Below the pieces are notes generated by a model, which saw only the letters and a program-made list of their open reading frames with translations, was not told the DNA's origin and ran no database searches. The position numbers and the translations under genes are program-made. Below, piece after piece: positions 57,904 through 64,000 of a stretch of 64,000 nucleotides of DNA; positions within the stretch are counted from its first letter, which is position 1; each line of letters opens with the position of its first letter. The DNA is taken from positions 1-64,000 of the forward strand of contig NZ_CANKXW010000006.1 in the NCBI RefSeq assembly GCF_947487805.1, in the 5' to 3' direction. This DNA is from an uncultured Tateyamaria sp. GTDB lineage: Bacteria; Pseudomonadota; Alphaproteobacteria; Rhodobacterales; Rhodobacteraceae.

Positions 57904-59178
57904 TTAGCGTTTCATCAAGTCCACAGCGATGTCCTTGAGCTGTGCGGCACCTTCTTCGGGCGTCAGCTCACCTTCCATCACGGCGCGGATCGTTGAGGCC
58001 TGCTCGCGCCAGATCTTTTCCGACTGCGTGCCGGGGTAGCCCGACCATGGGCCGGCGCGGTCATACTGTTTGACCGGTGTCGCGTAGTATGGGTTCGCAG
58101 CATAGAAATCGCCCATATAGTCAGTGCCCAAAACCTTGCGGTTGGTGGGCAGATAACCTGTGATCTCTGCTGTCGCTTGCTGACCACGTGGGCCAGTGAC
58201 GAACTTGATGTATTCCCAAGCTGCAGCGATCTTTTCAGGGTCCTGTGTGGTGATCATGGCCGCGTTGCCGCCTGTCGGCAGCTTACCTTCTGCGTCGTTC
58301 CAGACCGTGAATGGATGTGAACGCAGGTCGAACTGCGCGCCGACACGCTCTTGCATGTTGCGCGCACCAGCAGGGGACAGACCCCACAGACCCATGCGGC
58401 CTTCAGTGAACGCGGCAAACTGGGTTTCCCGGTCCAGGTCGGTGCGCAGACCGCCTTCGTCATGCAAACGCTTGGCCATTTTCATAGCTTCGAGCGCGTG
58501 GTCATTCTCGTCAAAGGCAACAGTCTGACCGTCGGGTGACATCATGCGACCACCCTGCTGCAGGATCAGTGTCTGAAAGCCCCAGTCGTCTCCATTGATG
58601 AGCCACATGAACATGGGCAGGATGTCATCACCCAGTGCGTCGATCTTTTGAGCTGCATCAAACAGTCCGTCCCAATCGGTCGGGAAGTTGTCGGGGTCCA
58701 GGCCCGCTTGGCGAAACAGATCGGCGTTGTAATACCACTGAATCACCGACGCGTTGAATGGCATTCCATACTGTGCGCCGTCCACACGACCCAGATCGAG
58801 CATCGCGTCCGAATAGTTTGCTTCGGTCCAACCTTCGCCCTCGGCTTCCATGAGTGGGGTCATGTCCACGATCTGACCACGTTCGGCCAGTGCGCGTGCC
58901 AAGGAGGGCAGTTGGTTATACGCCTGAAAGGCGCAGTCCGGCAGGGTGTTGGTGGCCGAGCCGCGGAACATCTTGAGGTGTGTGTCGCCATAGTTTTTCG
59001 CAGGGGCCGCGTACTCTACGACGATCTCATCCTGCATGGCATTGAATTCGGCCATCAGGGGTTCGTGCTGCCGTGTCAGGTGGCCTGCATTGGTAAGGCA
59101 GGTGATGGTTATCTTGGCCTCTGCCAAGGTGGAAAACGCCAGCGTCGCCGCTGCCGCCGCAAGAGTAAAGCGTAGCAT
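57904..59178 (-). CDS. Ugp-like ABC solute-binding protein 2
   Basis: A 424-aa periplasmic protein with signal peptide MLRFTLAAAAATLAFSTLAEA. It has the features 'NAGHLTRQHEPLMAEFNAMQDEIVVEYAA', 'GMPFNASVIQWYYNADLFRQAGLDPDNFPTDWDGLFDAAQKI', 'LPTGGNAAMITTQDPEK' and 'EITGYLPTNRKVL', like UgpB. It is the first gene of Ugp-like operon 2, in the same direction as the GntR gene 126 bp upstream. A Pho-box-like site lies in that gap. Confidence 0.88.
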   Translation of the reverse strand: MLRFTLAAAAATLAFSTLAEAKITITCLTNAGHLTRQHEPLMAEFNAMQDEIVVEYAAPAKNYGDTHLKMFRGSATNTLPDCAFQAYNQLPSLARALAERGQIVDMTPLMEAEGEGWTEANYSDAMLDLGRVDGAQYGMPFNASVIQWYYNADLFRQAGLDPDNFPTDWDGLFDAAQKIDALGDDILPMFMWLINGDDWGFQTLILQQGGRMMSPDGQTVAFDENDHALEAMKMAKRLHDEGGLRTDLDRETQFAAFTEGRMGLWGLSPAGARNMQERVGAQFDLRSHPFTVWNDAEGKLPTGGNAAMITTQDPEKIAAAWEYIKFVTGPRGQQATAEITGYLPTNRKVLGTDYMGDFYAANPYYATPVKQYDRAGPWSGYPGTQSEKIWREQASTIRAVMEGELTPEEGAAQLKDIAVDLMKR

Positions 59179-59254
59179 GTCTTTGTCTCCGAATAGGGCT
59201 TCATATGATCAACGCTCTCGGCCGCGGAGCTTGGCCTCACTTGAACAGCAAGGT

Positions 59255-59272
59255 GTTACAGTTGTTTGACGC
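59255..59272 (-). promoter_or_regulatory. Pho-box-like site before Ugp-like operon 2
   Basis: On the minus strand: GCGTCAA-ACAA-CTGTAAC, two degenerate half-sites with 4-bp spacing, 77 bp upstream of the binding-protein start. Confidence 0.4.
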
Positions 59273-59304
59273 TTGAACCGGCAACAGCTTTTGTCGCAAT
59301 TGTT

Positions 59305-60045
59305 TCACGCCAAGTCGCCAACTTGGTGACCCTCGATCCGAAGCTTCACCGTATCGGCGCGCACGATCGCCTCTGTCACTTCAATCGAAGCGCTAGGGTC
59401 GGCCACATTTTGTCCCAAAAGCTCCAGCACGGGTTGCGTGGGCGGAATTTCAAGAATCAACGCTTCGTAGGCCGTTGGTTGACGCACTTCGACGATGGTA
59501 GAGCGCCGGGCATAATCAGAGACACCAATCCGGCGGAACGCATCTGGAACCGACGGTTCTGTTTGGGAAATCTCCTTCAGAATGTCGGGGAATTTATGAG
59601 TGTTGAAATAGTGTCTGCCAAGAGCGGTTGGCACGCCGTTGACATGGTGGATAAGTTCGGCAAATCCGACTTTGTCCCGGGCGTTGAGGTTGAGCATCTT
59701 GGCGACTTGAACGCTGGCGGATTTGGCATCCGAGACCCTCAAGGCTGTAACGCGCACGTCATACCCAGCTTCACGCAAGCGGGACGCAAACCGGGTTCTG
59801 GAATCGATGTGGTATGTGATAGGCAAGCCAACCAACACAGCGGCTTTTCCCTGCCGTGTCGAGATAACGCCTTCGACGCTCAATCGTTCAAGCGCGCGCC
59901 GGATCGCGTGACGGCCAGTTTGATACCGACTTGCCAGATCGGACTGCGAAGGCAGCTTTGCACCCTTGCAAAATTCGCCAGCGGATATATCGCTGGCCAG
60001 TCTGCGGTACACGTTTTTCCAGCATTGCGATTCTTGCATTTTCAA
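59305..60045 (-). CDS. GntR/HutC-family regulator (PhnF-like)
   Basis: A 246-aa regulator with a winged helix ('GAKLPSQSDLASRYQTGRHAIRRALERLSVEGVISTRQGKAAVLV') and UTRA domain ('GRHYFNTHKFPDILKEISQTEPSVPDAFRRIGVSDYARRSTIVEVRQPT'). It is similar in plan to PhnF at 44540, including the 'F..IGV.DY' segment. It probably controls the Ugp-like operon 2 downstream. No clear palindrome like the PhnF site was found near it. Confidence 0.88.
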   Translation of the reverse strand: MKMQESQCWKNVYRRLASDISAGEFCKGAKLPSQSDLASRYQTGRHAIRRALERLSVEGVISTRQGKAAVLVGLPITYHIDSRTRFASRLREAGYDVRVTALRVSDAKSASVQVAKMLNLNARDKVGFAELIHHVNGVPTALGRHYFNTHKFPDILKEISQTEPSVPDAFRRIGVSDYARRSTIVEVRQPTAYEALILEIPPTQPVLELLGQNVADPSASIEVTEAIVRADTVKLRIEGHQVGDLA

Positions 60046-60299
60046 ACGCCCCTTTTGCCAGACCTTTGAGCACGGTTTTGTAACACTCAGCTTGGCGACA
60101 TCTCGAAATCAAATAGGTTTTGCTCGACCCCATTTGATGTCATCTGCCTGCGAGATTGATCTCAAGCGCGCTTGTGTGACCCTGACCAAATAGATCCAGA
60201 GTTACGCGAGTGCGTTGTGAGTTGACCCGTACTTTGTGGAAAGGGCGAACTCTTTGCAGAGTACGTACACAGGCGAAGATCTTGCTCTCGACTGTAAAG

Positions 60300-60430
60300 C
60301 TGTCGGTCCGCCAGCACCAAGGCGGAGGCGCGGTTGTCCACGCCAATTTTTGGGAACACCTGTTCAAGTTGCTTGTTCACCGTGTGTGAATTCATGTTCA
60401 AGATCGTGCTAAAATCCCGGTTTGTTTTTC
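60300..60430 (-). pseudogene. LuxR-type HTH remnant
   Basis: The minus strand encodes 'NRDFSTILNMNSHTVNKQLEQVFPKIGVDNRASALVLAD', a LuxR-family C-terminal HTH (TV-x2-x-L-x2-F-K-GV-NR-A). A stop codon at 60429-60431 lies just upstream in frame and nothing of the N-terminal domain remains nearby, so this is a fragment. Confidence 0.65.
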
Positions 60431-60478
60431 AAAGTGTCAGCTAGAACGATAATTCCGCTTCTCGCGCGATCATGTAAG

Positions 60479-60598
60479 ACGCGCAGGCAAGCCGAGATAG
60501 CCATCTTCGAATACATCAACGGCTTCTACAGTCCGCGACACCGATACTCAGCATTGGGCTGGAAAAGCCCTATCGCTTTCGAGCGCAAGGTGGCCTAA
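60479..60598 (+). pseudogene. IS3-family transposase 3' fragment
   Basis: Forty codons ending in TAA encode 'RRQAEIAIFEYINGFYSPRHRYSALGWKSPIAFERKVA', the C-terminal end of an IS3-family OrfB (Y-N-x-x-R-x-H-x2-L region). It differs from the IS3 remnant at 52568, so it marks a second insertion event. The remainder of the 60046-60708 gap contains only this and the LuxR remnant. Confidence 0.75.
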
Positions 60599-60708
60599 AC
60601 GAACACTTGGGGCGGCACGAAAGCGTGACAGGTCCAGTCACACATCTAGCGGCTTCGAGATTTTGGTTGTGAAAGAAATGCACCGCAACGGAGGCCCAGT
60701 GGTCGCAG

Positions 60709-61383
60709 ATGACATCGACAACAATAAAGCATTCGGCAGCCGATATCGTTTTTGAACAGCTTTCGGATCAGATCATGTCACTAGAGATCTTGCCTGGTCA
60801 AAAGTTGTCTGAAGCTGAAATTGCAGCTAAATTTGGTATATCTCGCCAACCCGTCAGAGAAGCATTTGCGCTGTTGGACAGCATGGCGCTTCTTGAAGTG
60901 CAGCCGCAAAAAGCGACACGTGTACGCCGATTTTCGGTCTCAAAGATTGAAGAGGCGCGATTTGCCCGACTAGCACTGGAAATCGAAATATGCAAAACAG
61001 CCTGCGCGCATTGGTCGGGCATCTACAGGCCCGCATTCCAACGGTGCCTTGATGCGCAGGACAAAGCAGCTTTGCGATCAGATGCGCCAGCCTTCCACGG
61101 ACTTGATGAGGACTTCCACAGCTTGATCGCCGATGCTGCACAATTGCCTTTTGCAACGGCTCAACTGAAGCAATACAAAACACAGGCCGATCGCATTTGC
61201 ATCCTTAGCTTGCAAAGCTGTAATGAAATCAGTGACCTAATCAGCGATCACAAGCTTATTTACGATTGCCTGATGCGGAACGCACCCAATGAGCTCGAAA
61301 CGCACCTTCGAACCCACTTGTCACGGCTCACAAAAACCGTCGCCGAAGTAAGGGCGGCACACCCCGAATTTTTTGAAGAATAA
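60709..61383 (+). CDS. FadR/FCD-type GntR regulator
   Basis: A 224-aa regulator: winged helix ('MSLEILPGQKLSEAEIAAKFGISRQPVREAFALLDSMALLEVQPQKATRVRRFS') and an FCD effector domain ('HGLDEDFHSLIADAAQLP', 'DHKLIYDCLMRNAPNELETHLRTHL') with metal-binding-type histidines. Its target is unknown; no metabolic gene adjoins it, so it may act elsewhere. Confidence 0.88.
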   Translation: MTSTTIKHSAADIVFEQLSDQIMSLEILPGQKLSEAEIAAKFGISRQPVREAFALLDSMALLEVQPQKATRVRRFSVSKIEEARFARLALEIEICKTACAHWSGIYRPAFQRCLDAQDKAALRSDAPAFHGLDEDFHSLIADAAQLPFATAQLKQYKTQADRICILSLQSCNEISDLISDHKLIYDCLMRNAPNELETHLRTHLSRLTKTVAEVRAAHPEFFEE

Positions 61384-61388
61384 AGCAA

Positions 61389-61418
61389 TTGGGGAAAGGA
61401 CAGATGTCCTCTCCCCAA
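61389..61418. terminator. Bidirectional terminator between convergent genes
   Basis: TTGGGGA and TCCCCAA outer arms plus AGGAC/GTCCT inner arms (61389-61418) between the GntR stop (61383) and the CAP-domain gene stop (61424). Confidence 0.7.
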
Positions 61419-61423
61419 CCAGT

Positions 61424-62878
61424 TCAGAACACGAAGTCTTCGAAGAATGTAGCATCGAATTGCGGTGAATTGTTTTCGACCACATTTTCAAAGTTTCCCG
61501 CCGGCAAACTTCCGGTGTCAAGTGGCGCGACAGTGGTGAAAGACAACTCGAATTCCCCAAGCATGGCAAGAATTTCGAGTACTGCATCGCCCGAAACCTC
61601 CGCCGTGGATTGAACCACAGCTCCATTCGTCATCGTTTCGCTGGCCCCTTCGAAACTTGCCAGCATATCAAATACGAAGGTGTCAAAGTTGGCCGAAGGG
61701 TCAAAGGCCGTTTGATCTGCACCGTTGTCCGCTGTTGTATTGGTGCCTTCGTCGAATTCCGCAACCGTCGTCTCTTCGACTGTGGCCAGGCCGCCGCCTG
61801 AAAAGTTGCCCTCGCCATCGACCGTCACCGAAGGCCCGTCCATCATGCTTGCAACGGAACTTACCTCGACACTGCTCGTGCTGGAGCCGGTTGTGACTGT
61901 CGGACCCGCGTTGTCGGTTTCGTCCGTCGCGGGCGCAGTCGGCGCAAAGCCTTGCGAGGCCATGAAAGCGGCGATATCGAAAGAATTGCCGGCAACGATT
62001 TCCGGCGCTTCTTCGGTTTCGACCGGAGCCTCGTTGGTGCCTTCGTCGAATTCCATAGCCGTCGTCTCTTCGACTGTGGCCAGGCCGCCGCCTGAAAAGT
62101 TGCCCTCGCCATCGACCGTCACCGAAGGCCCGTCCATCATGCTTGCAACGGAACTTACCTCGACACTGCTCGTGCTGGAGCCGGTTGTGATTGTCGGACC
62201 CGCGTTGTCGGTTTCGTCCGTCGCGGGCGCAGTCGGCGCAAAGCCTTGCGAGGCCATGAAAGCGGCGATATCGAAAGAATTGCCGGCAACGATTTCCGGC
62301 GCTTCTTCGGTTTCGACCGGAGTCTCATTGCTGTCTTCGTCGAATGTAGCTGTCTCTACGATTGTCGATGGAGGTGTTGGCCCTTGCATTTCGTTCTCCT
62401 CTTGCGAGGGAAGTGTGACAGTTGTGGCGCTGGACGTCCCAAAGTTCTGGGTCACAAAAACAGCTTCGACGGCAGTTCCGTTGTCATCAAATTCTCCGAC
62501 CTCGATGCCAATGCCGATTTCCTCAAAGTCCGGATTCAGGATATTGGCCCGATGTTCCGGACTGTTCATCAGGTTGGTGTGCAACCGAACCACTTCGTCA
62601 GATAGACCGTTGCCGCCATCCTCGTTCACCCACGCGATGTTTTCACCAGTCTTCCAATTGCCTTCCAGCTCATAGCCTGCTGCTTCAATGCGTTCGCGGG
62701 ACGAAGATCCATCGACACCGGCATGGGTGAAACTGTCTGTTTCGATCATCCATGCGCTGTGGTCTTCGCTGGATTCGTTGAGGTCATTGTTGAAAACCAC
62801 CGGGTTGAGGCCGACAGCAGCTCGCTCAGCATTGATGAGGTCGAGCATTTGTTGCTCATATTGATTAGCTTCGGACAT
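61424..62878 (-). CDS. CAP/SCP-domain protein with internal tandem repeat
   Basis: A 484-aa acidic protein. Residues 1-140 form a CAP (SCP/PR1-like) domain: 'QMLDLINAERAAVGLNPVVFNNDLNESSEDHSAWM', 'SFTHAGVDGSSSRERIEAAGY', 'GENIAWV' and 'MNSPEHRANILNPDFEEIGIGI'. There is no Sec signal peptide, and the C-terminal half is acidic, alanine/threonine rich and cysteine free, as in type I-secreted proteins. Two near-identical 98-residue units follow (about 182-377), then a unique tail ending FFEDFVF, with hydrophobic end residues typical of type I secretion signals. The start at 62878 has AAAGGAAATAAA in front. Confidence 0.85.
   Translation of the reverse strand: MSEANQYEQQMLDLINAERAAVGLNPVVFNNDLNESSEDHSAWMIETDSFTHAGVDGSSSRERIEAAGYELEGNWKTGENIAWVNEDGGNGLSDEVVRLHTNLMNSPEHRANILNPDFEEIGIGIEVGEFDDNGTAVEAVFVTQNFGTSSATTVTLPSQEENEMQGPTPPSTIVETATFDEDSNETPVETEEAPEIVAGNSFDIAAFMASQGFAPTAPATDETDNAGPTITTGSSTSSVEVSSVASMMDGPSVTVDGEGNFSGGGLATVEETTAMEFDEGTNEAPVETEEAPEIVAGNSFDIAAFMASQGFAPTAPATDETDNAGPTVTTGSSTSSVEVSSVASMMDGPSVTVDGEGNFSGGGLATVEETTVAEFDEGTNTTADNGADQTAFDPSANFDTFVFDMLASFEGASETMTNGAVVQSTAEVSGDAVLEILAMLGEFELSFTTVAPLDTGSLPAGNFENVVENNSPQFDATFFEDFVF
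61747..62334 (-). repeat. Two 294-bp tandem repeats inside the CAP-protein gene
   Basis: Units 61747-62040 and 62041-62334 repeat with a period of 294 bp (98 codons) and differ at only a few bases; the start of a third partial copy follows at 62335. The low divergence means a recent duplication or ongoing unequal recombination. Confidence 0.9.
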
Positions 62879-63269
62879 TTTATTTCCTTTATCCAAGATC
62901 GTTGGGAGGGCGCGCGATCTTTCCAAGGCGCCAGATATCGTTATGCGTGCATTCGCGGTTTCCAAAATCGCTCATCCCAATATACGAAACAGGTCGATCA
63001 TTTCGCCGACGTTTATTTGAGAAAACGCTTAATATTGCGTGTCAAGTCCCCCAAAGTTTCTGCAACCGGAACGAGTGTGACGGATGAATTCGGCGCGTTT
63101 CATATATTGACACGGTTAAATTGACCAGAGCCACCGAAGTGCCAATTTTCAATTAAATGTTTATATACCAGACGGTTACGATCACAATGGAACGAGTGCG
63201 CTCTTACGGTCACCGCGAACACGCCGCCTTCCATAGCAGATATGGCTAGGCGCTGAAAAAGGCAAAAAA
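62879..63269. other. Divergent control region, no gene seen
   Basis: A 391-bp gap between the CAP-domain gene and the gene at 63270. It contains a TTGACA element near 63105 but no credible reading frame. Base composition is more AT-rich than the phn region. Confidence 0.4.
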
Positions 63270-63857
63270 ATGAACCAGGTAGAAAACTTCTATTTTCCAG
63301 ATCTAAGTAAAAAATCATTTTTAGTCGTCGGGCTTTCTGAAACGGATCTAAACCCCACAATAACTAAATGCAAAGGGTTTACAGATGATGTCGCCGGGTT
63401 TTCCATATCGGATATGGATCAGCTCTTTTGGATAACTGACTATAATGTGGATGTTGTTATTGTTGTTGATAAAAGCGCAAGAAAAAAACTACTCAGGGTT
63501 GTGTATACGGCCATACGGATGGTCTCCCAGCACATCTTACTCATCGCAGAAAGCCAAAGCTTCGTTGATGAACACAACACCTTAAACATTCAAAGCAAAT
63601 ATGACGCGTTTTTGAAGGCGGACACAGACTCTAACGGGGTGATGGATGCCGTCCGCCGCGCAGACTGCAAGCGTCAGTTCAGCATCGCACTGGCGGAAAA
63701 GGAGCTTTCCGAAGCTGACCTTCGCGCCCATCCAGAACGAAGCAGGTGTGGTGGGAGTTTTCCAATCCGCAACGAGGTCAACATCAACGCGCGAATGGGT
63801 ACGATTGTTCTGGCAATCAGTTTCCTGGTGATAGCTGTTGCTTTCTACTCCTACTGA
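63270..63857 (+). CDS. Hypothetical protein with C-terminal membrane anchor
   Basis: A 195-aa protein, not recognised. Residues 1-165 are soluble, with a Rossmann-like beginning ('FLVVGLSETD', 'VDVVIVVDKSARKKLLRVVYTAIRMVSQHILLIAES') suggestive of a small nucleotide-binding or receiver-like fold. The end (GTIVLAISFLVIAVAFYSY) is a single transmembrane helix, so it would be tail-anchored in the inner membrane. AAAAGGCAAAAAA precedes the ATG. After it, to 64000, I see no gene. Confidence 0.6.
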   Translation: MNQVENFYFPDLSKKSFLVVGLSETDLNPTITKCKGFTDDVAGFSISDMDQLFWITDYNVDVVIVVDKSARKKLLRVVYTAIRMVSQHILLIAESQSFVDEHNTLNIQSKYDAFLKADTDSNGVMDAVRRADCKRQFSIALAEKELSEADLRAHPERSRCGGSFPIRNEVNINARMGTIVLAISFLVIAVAFYSY

Positions 63858-64000
63858 GCGATGCCATTTGAGGCCCTTCGCGCTGTGAATTTTTGAAAGG
63901 ACATTAAACCTGTACTATCGGTTCTGCTGTCGATTTCTTTACACAAGTTAACGCCAAGGTTTCGATCAACACGATCATAGTTTCTATTTGAAATACAAAG

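Noticed and set aside
61747-62334. Tandem repeat considered as a CRISPR array
   Set aside because: The repeat unit is 294 bp, in frame and coding; there are no short repeats with spacers and no cas genes.
61725-62675. 316-codon plus-strand frame opposite the CAP-domain gene
   Set aside because: Its repetitive serine/valine pattern only mirrors the tandem repeat of the real gene.
1-64000. tRNA and rRNA genes
   Set aside because: Looked for cloverleaf-like segments and rRNA signatures; none recognised by eye.

Overview
The window looks like part of a low-copy plasmid or chromid from a marine alphaproteobacterium of the Rhodobacterales (Roseobacter group). The main grounds are a complete repABC replicon with antisense RNA and parS palindromes, a C-P lyase-type phn operon, and DUF736, ArdC, strawberry-notch and ParB genes of the kind carried by Rhodobacterales plasmids. 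The identification rests on recognising protein families from sequence; no database search was run.

Layout. (1) 1-13.0 kb is a plasmid-maintenance and anti-restriction module, almost all on the minus strand: tandem DUF736, a large methyltransferase plus strawberry-notch helicase, a long ParB-like protein, DUF3768, ArdC and small unknowns. Four of these genes share a leader motif. One plus-strand gene, an Abi/HEPN-like protein, interrupts the series. (2) 13.0-18.6 kb holds a small gene behind a LexA-type box, a toxin-antitoxin pair with an inverted-repeat operator, a decayed ParB gene, and repA-repB-repC with ctRNA, three parS sites and an AT-rich origin candidate. (3) 18.8-21.0 kb has a serine recombinase and a DUF1612-like HTH protein, both behind palindromic sites. 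(4) 21.2-28.5 kb is one plus-strand operon: phnD-phnC-phnE-methyltransferase-phnM-like-MFS-TIM barrel-methyltransferase. It has no C-P lyase subunits and sits behind a Pho-box-like site.

(5) 28.5-45.3 kb is mostly minus strand. It contains a second free-standing phnM-like gene with an AAA ATPase, then NUDIX, AbrB, GNAT, hexapeptide acetyltransferase and phosphotransferase genes, then phnE-phnE-phnD-phnC and phnM-L-K-J-I-H-G-F. The PhnJ homologue lacks three of the four cysteines that make canonical PhnJ a radical-SAM C-P lyase. PhnF operator-like palindromes stand before phnF and phnC. (6) 45.4-60.0 kb has two Ugp-like ABC importers, each with calcineurin-type phosphodiesterase genes (three in total), one with a divergent LysR gene and one with a PhnF-like GntR gene. 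A decayed IS3-family element separates them. (7) 60.0-64.0 kb has a LuxR remnant, an IS remnant, an FCD-type GntR regulator, a CAP-domain protein with a 98-residue tandem repeat, and a small membrane-anchored unknown.

Taken together, most of 21-60 kb appears devoted to scavenging organic phosphorus. Import is by Phn-type and Ugp-type ABC systems, phosphodiesters may be hydrolysed by the metallophosphoesterases, and ribosyl-phosphonate-like intermediates may be processed by the PhnM-like enzymes, under phosphate (PhoB) and substrate (PhnF/GntR/LysR) control. The two least conventional parts are the cysteine-poor PhnJ operon and the phnDCE-methyltransferase-phnM-MFS-TIM operon.
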